Below, in pieces: positions 1 through 8,569 of a stretch of DNA of 64,000 nucleotides. Source of the DNA: Mycobacterium sp. URHB0044. GTDB lineage: Bacteria > Actinomycetota > Actinomycetes > Mycobacteriales > Mycobacteriaceae. Positions within the stretch are counted from its first letter, which is position 1. The number at the start of each line of letters is the position of its first letter. The stretch lies in assembly GCF_000620625.1 (NCBI RefSeq), contig NZ_JIAW01000017.1, positions 124,001-188,000 on the forward strand, read 5' to 3'. Position numbers and translations under genes: made by a program. The notes beneath the pieces are model-generated. The model searched no databases and was not told the DNA's origin. It saw only the letters and a program-made list of their open reading frames with translations.

Positions 1-8
1 TGCTCAGT

Positions 9-1004
9 GTGGCCAGCGTGGTGATCCACGTGGCGCAGCCCGAACGACTGATATCGCTGAAGTCCGGTCGGTGCGATCCGGATTTTCTGGACAACATCCT
101 CACCGGCTTGATCGGTGTGCGAGACCGGGAGACGACGGCGTTACTGGCCGCCATCGCCGAACTTCTCGTCCACGAGCCAGACGCGCAGCTCCGATGCCGA
201 CGCGAAGTGGCAGACCGAGGCGATCATCTGCCGCGATGGATCGCCGCCCTGCCGCAGGTCGACGCGTACCGCGCGGTGCGCAGAACCGATGTGTTCGGTG
301 ATGTCGACGAACTGGTGATCGGCATGCGACTTGTCAGCGGGCAAGAGTTGACCGTCGGAGTCCAGATCGACCACAACATGTTGTCGAGCATTGTCGATGG
401 AGTCGTTGTGCCCCATCCGATGGACGAGGTTCTTGCGCGACTAGCCGAATCCAGCAGCGATACCAGGGTTTTCGACATGACGCTGGCCGATGCGCGGGCG
501 TGGATCGAGGATGCGCTCCGCTTCCCGAGGCTGTCACCTAAGACGGAAACCTGGCCGCTCTACAACGCGCTGGTTCAGTGGCTCGTAGGTCGGCTACCCG
601 AAGGTGGTGCACACCGGCCACCGGCTGGGGACTGGAAGTCGGATGAGGAGCTGTGCGACAGGTTCTTCGCAACCAGTTGCGCAGCGCCGTTCACCGATCC
701 CGGCCATCGGAAGCTGCTGCTGGAACTCTTCGAGACTGGTTCTGGTGACGCCTTGCGCTGGAGCGAGGTGCGCGTCGAACAGGCGATCGGCGGCACGCCC
801 TACGTCGAGGACCACATTCCGTTGGAAGTGACGCTGGACGCGCCCGATCTGCTACGCGCGTTCATCCCATATGCCCACGCGCAGAGCGGTATCCGAGATG
901 AACTGACCTCACGAACGCTCGCGGTACTCGACGGGCTGAGGTCGAACTACAAGCGGGAGGTGCTGCAGCAAGCAGTGCATTGGGATCTCGACGACGCGGT
1001 GTAG
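9..1004 (+). CDS. Hypothetical protein, possibly 5'-truncated by the window edge
   Basis: I do not recognise this protein. It is about 331 residues, acidic and soluble-looking, with no signal peptide or obvious membrane segment. The frame is open to the window edge with no stop before the first GTG (position 9), so the true start may lie outside the window. The middle part alternates short hydrophobic strands and helices (around VIGMRLVSG and LTVGVQIDHN), and the C-terminal half is helical. It runs toward a GntR regulator on the other strand and ends about 45 nt before that gene's stop, so the two are convergent. No function is assigned. Confidence 0.6.
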   Translation: MASVVIHVAQPERLISLKSGRCDPDFLDNILTGLIGVRDRETTALLAAIAELLVHEPDAQLRCRREVADRGDHLPRWIAALPQVDAYRAVRRTDVFGDVDELVIGMRLVSGQELTVGVQIDHNMLSSIVDGVVVPHPMDEVLARLAESSSDTRVFDMTLADARAWIEDALRFPRLSPKTETWPLYNALVQWLVGRLPEGGAHRPPAGDWKSDEELCDRFFATSCAAPFTDPGHRKLLLELFETGSGDALRWSEVRVEQAIGGTPYVEDHIPLEVTLDAPDLLRAFIPYAHAQSGIRDELTSRTLAVLDGLRSNYKREVLQQAVHWDLDDAV

Positions 1005-1050
1005 CGGCGGATCCGCTCCGGCCCGTTGCGAAATCGAAACCTGCGGGAGC

Positions 1051-1710
1051 TCACCCGAGCGCCGCAGTGATCTCCGGGATCGGTCGCAGATGTTCATCGA
1101 GTAGTACGGCCACGCCGTCGACGTCGTTGCGTGCCAACGCGTCGATGATCGCGCGGTGCTGACGGTCGATCTCCGGGACGCGTTGTGGACGAATCTGCAA
1201 TGCGCGCACCGCCACTCGCTGCTGACGCGACCGCAGCGCGTCGTACAACTCCGTCAGGATCGAGTTGCCGTGCGCGTCCACGATCGACCGGTGAAAGGCC
1301 CGATCCAGCCGCGCCACGGTGAACCAATCCTGCTCGCGCCCCGCCTCTTCCATCCGACTCGCCAGCTCATCCAGGGGCTCCGGCGCACCCGCGTCCGCCA
1401 GGCACAGCGCGCGTGCCGAGTGCCCCTCGATCAGCCGACGTGAGGCGTAGACCTCCTCGAGCTCCCGCGACGTCACGCTGCGGACCTGCGCCCCGCGACG
1501 CGGCAACAGGTCGATGAACTTCTCGGAGTTCAGTCGATGGAACGCCTCCCGAACTGGCGTCCGCGACGTGCCGACGAGCTCGGCGACCCACACTTCGTCG
1601 AGGAATCGGCCAGCGGGCAGTGTGCCCTTGATGATCTCGTCGCGCACCCACTGGTAGACGCGATCGCGCGCCGACTGGGTCGCGCCCAGCTCACCGGCCT
1701 CGACCGCCAT
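1051..1710 (-). CDS. GntR-family transcriptional regulator, FCD subclass
   Basis: A ligand-responsive DNA-binding repressor or activator of about 219 residues. The N-terminal winged helix-turn-helix carries the family signature (VRDEIIKGTLPAGRFLDE, then SRTPVREAFHRL). The C-terminal half is an FCD helical domain with the His-bearing segments FHRSIVDAHGN and DRQHRAIIDAL that bind metal or ligand in relatives. The frame extends to a TTG at 1770, but I prefer the ATG at 1708-1710 because GGAAGGGG lies just upstream. It is divergent from the aldolase operon, with a strong inverted repeat between them, so it most likely controls that operon and itself. The effector is unknown; an aldarate or keto acid would fit. 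Confidence 0.88.
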   Translation of the reverse strand: MAVEAGELGATQSARDRVYQWVRDEIIKGTLPAGRFLDEVWVAELVGTSRTPVREAFHRLNSEKFIDLLPRRGAQVRSVTSRELEEVYASRRLIEGHSARALCLADAGAPEPLDELASRMEEAGREQDWFTVARLDRAFHRSIVDAHGNSILTELYDALRSRQQRVAVRALQIRPQRVPEIDRQHRAIIDALARNDVDGVAVLLDEHLRPIPEITAALG

Positions 1711-1751
1711 GTCGACCCCTTCCGCTGCCCATACGGTACTGGACATCCGAC

Positions 1752-1779
1752 GTACATCTTGTGTATACAAGAAATGTAC
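1752..1779. promoter_or_regulatory. Probable GntR operator, 28-bp inverted repeat
   Basis: The left arm reads GTACATCTTGTGTA and the right arm, on the other strand, GTACATTTCTTGTA: 11 of 14 positions agree, around a TGTATACA core. It lies between the divergent GntR and aldolase genes. GntR/FCD regulators commonly bind short palindromes with a GT(N)AC core, so this is the natural binding site. The assignment is an inference from position and symmetry. Confidence 0.6.
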
Positions 1780-1841
1780 AGGCCGTGTGGCCGCCGCGAC
1801 ACCCGCCAGAAGTCACCGCTCAACCACCCAGGGGAGAGACC

Positions 1842-2603
1842 GTGGAACCGAATCGTCGCTACGCCGTCTGGCTGTCCGGGCCCAACGTGGCCGCCGCCGA
1901 AATCGCCCGTCAGGTCGGCTACGGCGCGGCAGTCCTCGATATCGAGCACGGCATCTTCGATCTCGCCGACCTCGAACGCTTCATCCCGTTCCTCAAGGCC
2001 ATCGGCCTGGAAGTCATCGCGAAAGTCCTCGGACCCGAACGCGGTCCGATTCAACAGGCGCTCGACTTCGGCTCCGACGTCGTCGCCATTCCGCACGTCG
2101 AGAACGCCGACCACGCGGCCGTCGTCACCGGCTTCGCCAAGTTCCCGCCGCGCGGCGATCGCAGCTTCGCCGGCGGCCGCACCTCCGCCTACGGCGGCTT
2201 CACCGATGAGTGGGTATCCGCACAGGATGCCAAGACGCGGTGCTACCCGATGATCGAGGACGCCGGTGCAATCGACCAGATCGACGACATCCTCGCTCTC
2301 GACACCGTGGACGGCGTTTTCGTTGGACCATCGGACCTCTCGCTGCGACGTGAACGCGGTGCGTACGCCCGTACCGACGGCGACTTCGCCGACCTCGCGC
2401 GCATCGCCGCTGCAGCCCGCAACGCAGGCAAACCCTGGCTGTTGCCTGCATGGAGCCCCGAAGAGAAGCGGTTCGCCGTCGAACATGGCGCCGACCAGAT
2501 GGCCCTCACCATGGAGCACGGCGCACTACTGGCCGGCCTGTCGGCCGCCCACGCCGCGATGACCGACATCGACCGCAGCCCGGTACTGAACGGGAGCAAC
2601 TGA
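1842..2603 (+). CDS. HpcH/HpaI-family aldolase
   Basis: A class II (metal-dependent) pyruvate aldolase of about 253 residues, related to 2-keto-3-deoxyglucarate and 4-hydroxy-2-oxo-diacid aldolases that split a hydroxy-oxo acid into pyruvate plus an aldehyde. The segment DIEHGIFD (residues 33-40) carries the active-site His. MIED (137-140) and VGPSD (161-165) supply the metal-binding Glu and Asp. The start is the GTG at 1842, preceded by GGGGAGAG; an upstream in-frame GTG at 1761 lies inside the operator and is unlikely. It is the first gene of an operon, and its stop overlaps the next start (TGATG). The substrate is not deducible from sequence. Confidence 0.86.
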   Translation: MEPNRRYAVWLSGPNVAAAEIARQVGYGAAVLDIEHGIFDLADLERFIPFLKAIGLEVIAKVLGPERGPIQQALDFGSDVVAIPHVENADHAAVVTGFAKFPPRGDRSFAGGRTSAYGGFTDEWVSAQDAKTRCYPMIEDAGAIDQIDDILALDTVDGVFVGPSDLSLRRERGAYARTDGDFADLARIAAAARNAGKPWLLPAWSPEEKRFAVEHGADQMALTMEHGALLAGLSAAHAAMTDIDRSPVLNGSN

Positions 2604-3937
2604 TGAGTGACGTTCAGGCGCAACCCCTTAGCGGTGCGGCAGCGACCAAGAGCCCAGGCCGATTCCGGTGGCAGATTGGTGGCCTGCTCGGCGCCGGGAT
2701 GTTCGTCAATTACATCGACCGCGTGAACCTGTCGGTGGCCACCCCGGCCATCATGGATGACTTCGACATCAGCGCCGCGCAGATGGGAGTCCTGGCGTCG
2801 GCCTTCCTGTGGACCTACGCCCTCTTGCAGATGCCCATCGGCACCGTCATCGACAAGATCGGCGTGCCGTGGGTCAACCGCGTCGGCGTCTTCCTCTGGG
2901 CCCTCGCGTCGTTCGCAGCGGCGGCCGCCGGCGGCCTGGGTCTGATGATCGTCGCTCGACTGCTGCTCGGCGTTGGTGAAGCGCCGACGGTGCCCGCTGG
3001 CTGGAAGGCGATCGGCCAGTGGTTTCCCAAGCAGGAACGCGGCACGGCCACAGCCATTTTCGACGGCTGCGCCAAGCTCTCCAACGTCATCGGCATCCCC
3101 ATCATGGCCTTCCTGGTGTCCGCGTTCAGCTGGCATGCGGCGTTCCTGTTCACCGGGACGCTAAGCCTCGCCTACCTCCTTGCATGGTGGTTGCTCTACC
3201 GCACCCCGTCGGCCGCGGTCGCCGCGGGACGGATGTCGGCCGAGGAGTTCGCCTACCTCAAGGCCGGCGATGCGGAGAATGAGGAGAACCTCGCCGAGGG
3301 GTCGCTGCGCGGTGTAGGTCACCTGCTGCGTCGCCGCAAGACCTGGGGGTTGGCGCTCGGATACGCGTCCTACACCTACGCCTACTACGTCCTGTTGACC
3401 TGGCTGCCGGGCTACCTCAAGCAGGAGTTCGGGGTCAATCTCCTTCAAGGTGGGCTGTACTCGATGATTCCATGGCTGGTCGCCGTGATTGCGCAATTCC
3501 TCATCGCTGGGCTGCTAATGGACTGGTGGATCAAGCGCACGGGTCAGGTGACCAAGGTGCGGCGCATCGTGCTGGTGGTCAGCATGCTCGCCGCACTGGC
3601 AGTCACTGGCGCGGCCTACGTCGACACCATCGGCCCCGCCGTCGCGTTCATTTCGATAGGCGCTGCCGGACTGGCAGTCTCGGTGCCCGCCGGTGCGAGC
3701 ATCGTCTCGCTGATCGCGCCTGAGGGATTCACGGGCTCGCTCGGTGGCATCGTCAACTTCATCGCCAACCTGATCGGCATCGCCGCGCCGATCGTCACGG
3801 GGATGGTCGTCGACGCCACCGGATCGTTTGCCGGTGCATTCATCGTCACCGGCGTCGTGCTGGTACTCGGAATTCTCTGCTATACCGTCGTTCTCGGACG
3901 GATGGACCGCATGGCCCCGCCGCCCGTCTCCGCCTGA
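2603..3937 (+). CDS. MFS transporter, anion:cation symporter (ACS) type
   Basis: An inner-membrane permease of about 444 residues with the twelve-helix major facilitator layout. Residues near the N-terminus (MFVNYIDRVNLSVATP) match the ACS subfamily that takes up glucarate, galactonate, phthalate and similar organic acids. It starts at the ATG that overlaps the aldolase stop by one base, with GGGAG upstream. Translational coupling to an HpcH-type aldolase suggests it imports the acid degraded by the pathway. Both loop motifs and the helix spacing look intact. The transported compound is an inference only. Confidence 0.87.
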   Translation: MSDVQAQPLSGAAATKSPGRFRWQIGGLLGAGMFVNYIDRVNLSVATPAIMDDFDISAAQMGVLASAFLWTYALLQMPIGTVIDKIGVPWVNRVGVFLWALASFAAAAAGGLGLMIVARLLLGVGEAPTVPAGWKAIGQWFPKQERGTATAIFDGCAKLSNVIGIPIMAFLVSAFSWHAAFLFTGTLSLAYLLAWWLLYRTPSAAVAAGRMSAEEFAYLKAGDAENEENLAEGSLRGVGHLLRRRKTWGLALGYASYTYAYYVLLTWLPGYLKQEFGVNLLQGGLYSMIPWLVAVIAQFLIAGLLMDWWIKRTGQVTKVRRIVLVVSMLAALAVTGAAYVDTIGPAVAFISIGAAGLAVSVPAGASIVSLIAPEGFTGSLGGIVNFIANLIGIAAPIVTGMVVDATGSFAGAFIVTGVVLVLGILCYTVVLGRMDRMAPPPVSA

Positions 3938-3956
3938 CCCACCACAGGAGGTCCCC

Positions 3957-4772
3957 ATGGTCGTCTGTTCGGTCGCTCAGATCGCGCCCGGCGAGGACAA
4001 GTCCGTCAACCTGACGTCGATCCGAGGCATGGTCGCCGCGGCGCACGAGCAGGGCAGCGATCTCGTGGTGTTCCCCGAATACTCGATGTTCACGGTCCCG
4101 GTGATGGACGAGCGCTTCGTCGCGTCGGCCGAACGCCTCGATGGCCCGTTCGTCACGGAACTCACCAAACTTGCCGCACAGCACGGAATCGCCATCGTGT
4201 GTGGCCTCAACGAGGCCACCGACGACGAAGACCGCATCCACAACACGCTGCTGGCGATCGACGCCACCGGTGCCGTCGTCGCGACCTACCGCAAGCTGCA
4301 CCTCTACGACGCCTTCGGCTACACCGAGTCCGCCGTGGTTCGTCCCGGGGACATCGAGCCGCCGCAGACCTTCACCGTCGGCGACCTACGCTTCGGCATG
4401 CAGACGTGCTACGACCTGCGTTTCCCGGAGGTCACGCGGCGGCTTATCGACGCCGAGGCAGACGTGGTGCTGGTGCCCGCGGAGTGGGTGCCCGGACCGT
4501 TGAAGGAGGACCACTGGACGACGCTGCTGCGGGCCCGCGCGATCGAGAACACGGTCTACCTCGCCGCCGCCGACCAGTGCGGCAAGGCAGGCGCAGGCAA
4601 CAGCATGATCGTCGACCCGATGGGCGTCGTCCTCGCATCCGTCGGCGAAGAAGAAGGGCTTGGCACCGCGACCCTCGACCCCGAGCGCATTGCTCGGGTG
4701 CGAGCGAAGAACCCCGCAATTAGCTTGCGGCGCTTCACGGTTACGGCCAAGCCTCAGAACAACGCCAGCTGA
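3957..4772 (+). CDS. Carbon-nitrogen hydrolase, nitrilase superfamily
   Basis: A thiol amidase/nitrilase of 271 residues. The catalytic triad is complete: Glu41 in VVFPEYS, Lys113 in YRKLHLYDAFG and Cys151 in MQTCYDLRFPE. The length and the CYDLRFPE motif fit the omega-amidase/carbamoyl-hydrolase branch better than true nitrilases. A strong AGGAGG lies just before the ATG at 3957, replacing several upstream in-frame codons. It is the third gene of the aldolase-transporter operon, so it may deamidate the imported compound or a pathway intermediate. Its last codons and stop fall inside a 38-bp sequence repeated 395 bp downstream, at the end of mmpL. Confidence 0.87.
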   Translation: MVVCSVAQIAPGEDKSVNLTSIRGMVAAAHEQGSDLVVFPEYSMFTVPVMDERFVASAERLDGPFVTELTKLAAQHGIAIVCGLNEATDDEDRIHNTLLAIDATGAVVATYRKLHLYDAFGYTESAVVRPGDIEPPQTFTVGDLRFGMQTCYDLRFPEVTRRLIDAEADVVLVPAEWVPGPLKEDHWTTLLRARAIENTVYLAAADQCGKAGAGNSMIVDPMGVVLASVGEEEGLGTATLDPERIARVRAKNPAISLRRFTVTAKPQNNAS

Positions 4773-4783
4773 TTCGGATCGCC
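4746..4783. repeat. 38-bp direct repeat, copy 1 (35/38 identical to 5141-5178)
   Basis: This copy spans the last codons and stop of the nitrilase gene and runs past it (core CTGATTCGGATCGCC). The second copy covers the end of mmpL on the opposite strand. The two differ at three positions. The pair brackets the small ribbon-helix-helix gene, which suggests a duplication or an insertion scar. Confidence 0.75.
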
Positions 4784-4813
4784 TGGGACGGCGGACCCCC
4801 AGCGGACGCCACC

Positions 4814-5023
4814 ATGCGCAGCATCGAGATCGGCCCCGCACTCCGCATGGGCCGACCCACCAAAGGCACCCCCGCGGCCGGCAAAACCCCCACCGTGCCC
4901 GTTCGGCTACCCGAACCCATTCGCATCGAGATCGCCCTCCGCGTCCAGGCTGGCCAGGCCGCCACGACGTCGGAGCTGATCCGGAAGGCCGTCGTCGAAT
5001 ACCTCGAACGGCACCCCGCATGA
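4814..5023 (+). CDS. Small ribbon-helix-helix (CopG/Arc-like) protein
   Basis: A 69-residue protein whose C-terminal part has the shape of a ribbon-helix-helix DNA-binding domain. A beta strand (PTVPVRLPEPI) is followed by two helices, the second being TTSELIRKAVVEYLERH. Such proteins are typically antitoxins or autoregulators. No toxin gene follows: the next gene is mmpL on the other strand. An internal Met (residue 12) is an alternative start. It lies between the two 38-bp repeats, so it may be a small inserted unit. It could also be a solitary regulator or a toxin-antitoxin remnant. Confidence 0.55.
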   Translation: MRSIEIGPALRMGRPTKGTPAAGKTPTVPVRLPEPIRIEIALRVQAGQAATTSELIRKAVVEYLERHPA

Positions 5024-5140
5024 GGATGCAGTCGCACTAGTCCCGCGATACCTCGTCGGCACCAGGGCCGCCATGCTTGCATTTGTCGCTCGTAGCCGGG
5101 CACTTCGGTCTATGCCCCGGGGTCCACCCGACGCCGCCGG

Positions 5141-5178
5141 GCCAAGGCTCAGAACAATGCCAACTGATTCGGATCGCC
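5141..5178. repeat. 38-bp direct repeat, copy 2
   Basis: Same orientation as copy 1 at 4746-4783, with three mismatches. It contains the mmpL stop codon (minus strand, 5149-5151). A sequence used as the end of two unrelated genes on opposite strands is unlikely to be conserved for coding reasons. Confidence 0.75.
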
Positions 5179-8010
5179 GGCCCGCCCGCGATGCCCCGGC
5201 CGCTGCCGCACCCGCAGCGGCCACCAGAACCACCGGCCCAACAACGCCGCGATCGACGGCGTCATGAACGACCGCACGATCAACGTGTCGAACAGCAGAC
5301 CCAGCGCGATCGTCGTGCCGATCTGCCCGAGCACGATGAGGTCGCTGAACACGAATGACGCCATCGTGAAGGCGAATACGAGCCCGGCGGCCGTCACCAC
5401 CGAACCGCTGCCCGCCATGGATCGGATGATGCCGGTGTTCAGTCCGGCCCCGAGTTCCTCCTTGAACCGGGACACCAGCAGCAGGTTGTAGTCCGACCCG
5501 ACGGCTAGCAGCAGGATCAGCGCCAGCGGCATCACCACCCAGTACAACTGGATGCCCAAGATGTACTGCCACACCAGCACCGACAACCCGAGCGATGCGC
5601 CCAGCGACAACGCCACGGTGCCCACGATGACGATCGCCGCGACGATGCTGCGGGTAATGAACATCATGATCAGCAGGATGAGCGCCATCGAGGCGATGGC
5701 CACCATGATCACGTCGTAGTGCGCCATCCCCGAGATGTCCTTGTAAGTCGACGCCGTCCCGCCGATGTAGATCCTCGACCCCGCCAGGGGCGTGCCCTTC
5801 ATCGCCTCTCGTGCCGCGTGCCGCATCTCCTCGATGTGCGCAATGCCTTGTGGCGTCGCGGGATCCACGTCGTGCGTGATGATCATCCGCGCGGCCTTGC
5901 CGTCCGGCGACAGGAACAACTTCAGGCCGCGGACGAACTCGGGGTTGGTGAACACCTCCGGCGGCAGGTAGAACGAGTCGTCGGTCTTCGACGCGTCGTA
6001 CGCCTGGCCCAGCGCAGTGGAGTTCTGCAGTGCCGCCGCGCTCTGGTCGTAGATTCCACCCGTCGTGGCGTAGTTCGTCATCGTCAGCTCGCGGTTGGCC
6101 TGCTGGATGGCCTGCTGCGGCGGGATCAGGGCCAGCAGCTGCGGCTGGATCTGATCCAGCTTGTTGATGCTCGACGACACGTTGGCCAACTGATCGGCCA
6201 GCGAATCGACGCCGTCCAGTGCGTCGAACAACGAGCGGAACGCCGCGCACACCGGGATGTCGAAACAGTGTGGCTCCCAATAGAAGTAGTTGCGCATCGG
6301 CCGGAAGAAGTCGTCGAAGTTGGCGATCTTGTCGCGCAAGTCGTTGGCCGTGGCCACGGTGTCCTGGAACGCCACGGTCTGGTCGTGGGTGGCCTGGTTG
6401 GCCTGCGACTGCAGGCCGTACTGCTGTTGCAGCACGCTGAGCGTCTTGTCGATCTCGCCGACTTGCTTGAGCATGTCGGCGGCGCGGGCCTGCTGGTACG
6501 GCAGGTTCTGAATCTGCGCGGCGCTGTTCGCGCTGATCTGGAACGGGATCGACGTGTGGTCCAGCGGCGTGCCCAGCGGCCGCGTGATCGACTGCACCTG
6601 CGCGATGCCGTCGGTGTGGAAGACCGCCTTGGCCACCCGTTCCAACAGGATCATGTCCGTGGGGTTGCGCAGATCGTGGTCGGTGTCGATCATCAGCAGC
6701 TCCGGATTGAGCCGCGCCTTGGAGAAGTGCCGCTCCGCGGCCGCGTAGCCGATGTTGGACGGGGCGTCGCTGGGCAGGTACCGACCGACGTCGTAACTGG
6801 TCTTGTAGCCGGGGAGTGCCAGCAGGCCGATGAGCGCAATCCCGATGGTGGTCAACAGGATTGGCCCGGGCCAGCGCACGATCGCCGTGCCGATCCGTCG
6901 CCATCCGCGCTTGGGCGTGTGGCGCTTGGGCTCCAGCAGACCGAACCGGCCGCCGATGACGATCACCGCGGGCGCCAGCGTGAGCGACGCGACCAGCGAC
7001 ACCAGGACGCCGATTGCCGCGGGCACGCCCAGGCTCTGGAAGTACGGCATCCGGGTGAAGCTCAGGCAGTACACGGCGCCGGCGATGGTCAGCCCCGACC
7101 CGAGGATCACGTGCGTCGTGCCGTGATACATGTCGTAGTAGGCCGACTTCAGGTCGAAGCCGTTGTTGCGCGCCTCGTGATAGCGGCCGAGCAGGAAGAT
7201 CACGTAGTCCGTGCCCGCGGCGATGACCAACAGCGTCAGGATGTTGGTCGAATACGTTGACAGGCCGATGAATCCGGAGTTGGCGAGGAAGGCGACGACG
7301 CCGCGGGCCGCCGACATCTCGACGAGCACCGTGACCAACGCCAGGAGCATCGTCACGAACGAGCGGTAGACGATGAGCAACATGATGGCGATGACGCCGA
7401 CGGTCAACAGCGTGACCTTGGTGGTGCCCTCGTTGCCCACCTCGAACTGGTCGGCGATCTGCGGAGCCGAGCCCGCCACGTAGGCGTGCACCCCTGGCGG
7501 TGCCGGTGTCTTGCGGACGATGTCGCGCAGCGCGTCCACGGATTCCAGTGACAGCGCCTCACCCTGGTTGCCGGCCAGGAACACCTGAACGTAGGCGGCC
7601 TTGCCGTCGGAGCTCTGCGAACCCGCGGCGGTCAGCGGATCGCCCCAGAAGTCCTGCACGTGCTGAACGTGCTTGGCGTCGTCCTCGATCCGGTTGACCA
7701 GGTCGTCGTAATAGCGGTGCGCCTCGGCGCCTAGCGGCTGATCGCCCTCCAGCACGACCATGGCCGCACTGTCGGAGTCGAACTCATGGAACTTCTCACC
7801 GATGCGCTTGAACGCCTGCAACGACGGCGAATCCGGCGAGCTGAGCGCCACGTTGTGCGCTTCGCCGACGACCTCGAGTTGCGGCACCAGGACGTTCGTC
7901 AGGGCGGCGACGAGCACCCAGAACAGCACGATCGGAACCGAGAACAGCCGGATCATGTGTGCGATGGTGCTTTTCGGAGCTTCCGGTGGTGCTTCGTGGC
8001 GTGCGGTCAT
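5149..8010 (-). CDS. MmpL-family RND membrane transporter
   Basis: A 953-residue transporter of the MmpL class, which exports lipids, siderophores or drugs across the mycobacterial inner membrane. It has an N-terminal helix (FSVPIVLFWVLVAALTNVLV), a large periplasmic loop, a helix block with the GTDYVIFLLGRYHE motif, a second long loop and a second helix block with VGSDYNLLLVSRFKEE. The two GxDY motifs supply the proton-relay residues of MmpL proteins. Length and layout match the MmpL4/MmpL5 group. Its ATG overlaps the mmpS stop by 4 nt (ATGA), so the two are coupled. The cargo cannot be read from sequence. Confidence 0.93.
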   Translation of the reverse strand: MTARHEAPPEAPKSTIAHMIRLFSVPIVLFWVLVAALTNVLVPQLEVVGEAHNVALSSPDSPSLQAFKRIGEKFHEFDSDSAAMVVLEGDQPLGAEAHRYYDDLVNRIEDDAKHVQHVQDFWGDPLTAAGSQSSDGKAAYVQVFLAGNQGEALSLESVDALRDIVRKTPAPPGVHAYVAGSAPQIADQFEVGNEGTTKVTLLTVGVIAIMLLIVYRSFVTMLLALVTVLVEMSAARGVVAFLANSGFIGLSTYSTNILTLLVIAAGTDYVIFLLGRYHEARNNGFDLKSAYYDMYHGTTHVILGSGLTIAGAVYCLSFTRMPYFQSLGVPAAIGVLVSLVASLTLAPAVIVIGGRFGLLEPKRHTPKRGWRRIGTAIVRWPGPILLTTIGIALIGLLALPGYKTSYDVGRYLPSDAPSNIGYAAAERHFSKARLNPELLMIDTDHDLRNPTDMILLERVAKAVFHTDGIAQVQSITRPLGTPLDHTSIPFQISANSAAQIQNLPYQQARAADMLKQVGEIDKTLSVLQQQYGLQSQANQATHDQTVAFQDTVATANDLRDKIANFDDFFRPMRNYFYWEPHCFDIPVCAAFRSLFDALDGVDSLADQLANVSSSINKLDQIQPQLLALIPPQQAIQQANRELTMTNYATTGGIYDQSAAALQNSTALGQAYDASKTDDSFYLPPEVFTNPEFVRGLKLFLSPDGKAARMIITHDVDPATPQGIAHIEEMRHAAREAMKGTPLAGSRIYIGGTASTYKDISGMAHYDVIMVAIASMALILLIMMFITRSIVAAIVIVGTVALSLGASLGLSVLVWQYILGIQLYWVVMPLALILLLAVGSDYNLLLVSRFKEELGAGLNTGIIRSMAGSGSVVTAAGLVFAFTMASFVFSDLIVLGQIGTTIALGLLFDTLIVRSFMTPSIAALLGRWFWWPLRVRQRPGHRGRAGDPNQLALF

Positions 8011-8453
8011 CCGGACTTGTCCAGGCAGTAGGTGTAGGCGTTCACGGTGTTGACCGATCTCTCGTCCTTGACGACGTCGTCGATTTTGATCCGGCAGCCG
8101 ATCGAGTTGCTGTCGCCCTGCGCTTGCACGTTGACGAACACGGCCGGCTGCGTGGTGGTGGTGTCGTACGACCAGGGCAGGGTCGCGCCCGCGACGTGTT
8201 GCGGTTGGGCGTTGATGTCCAGGTAGGTGATGGTGGCAACGGTGCCCGGTGGGCCGAAGACCTCCAGGACCACGTGCTTGGGGTTGAACGGCTCGGTCTG
8301 GTCGGCGAGTTCACCGCTGGTGACCGTGACGTCGTGCGAGCCGAAGATGCCGTGCAGGCGGTACACCGCGAACGCCGCCACTGCGACGACGACCACTGCG
8401 ACCAGCACCATCCATTGCCGGCTCAGCAGGCGGCCGAGCGAAAGCCGCTGCAT
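8007..8453 (-). CDS. MmpS-family accessory membrane protein
   Basis: A 148-residue MmpS protein with one N-terminal membrane helix (WMVLVAVVVVAVAAFAVY) followed by a periplasmic beta-sandwich. The segments VVLEVFGPPGTVATITYLD and LPWSYD are typical of the family. MmpS proteins work with the MmpL transporter encoded next to them, and here the genes overlap by 4 nt. A tetR gene lies upstream in the same direction, with two palindromes between, so local TetR control of mmpS-mmpL is likely, as known for other mmpS5-mmpL5 type operons. Confidence 0.92.
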   Translation of the reverse strand: MQRLSLGRLLSRQWMVLVAVVVVAVAAFAVYRLHGIFGSHDVTVTSGELADQTEPFNPKHVVLEVFGPPGTVATITYLDINAQPQHVAGATLPWSYDTTTTQPAVFVNVQAQGDSNSIGCRIKIDDVVKDERSVNTVNAYTYCLDKSG

Positions 8454-8506
8454 CCGTGACCCTTTCGACTGTGGACGGGCACCGTCCTCGGACGGCCGCC
8501 CTGGAT

Positions 8507-8532
8507 GTCAACCAGGTTGACAGTACGGTACT
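8507..8532. promoter_or_regulatory. Tandem palindromes upstream of mmpS (probable TetR operator)
   Basis: GTCAACCAGGTTGAC (8507-8521) is a perfect 15-bp inverted repeat with a one-base centre. It is followed directly by AGTACGGTACT (8522-8532), a perfect 11-bp inverted repeat. Both lie between the end of tetR and the start of mmpS, where the mmpS promoter must be if mmpS has its own. Binding by the adjacent TetR protein is inferred. Confidence 0.6.
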
Positions 8533-8542
8533 GGATCGGACC

Positions 8543-8569
8543 GCACAACACGTACGTCAGGTGTTGTGC
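8543..8569. terminator. Perfect 9-bp hairpin at the end of tetR
   Basis: The arms GCACAACAC and GTGTTGTGC are perfectly complementary around a 9-nt loop that contains the tetR stop codon (8557-8559). No U-tract is obvious, as is usual for mycobacterial terminators. It could end or attenuate the tetR transcript before mmpS, or be a third regulator-binding palindrome. Confidence 0.45.

Noticed and set aside
5719..7260. Open frame of about 513 codons opposite mmpL
   Set aside because: Same effect of high GC content; amino-acid composition is that of a shadow frame and mmpL is clearly the gene.
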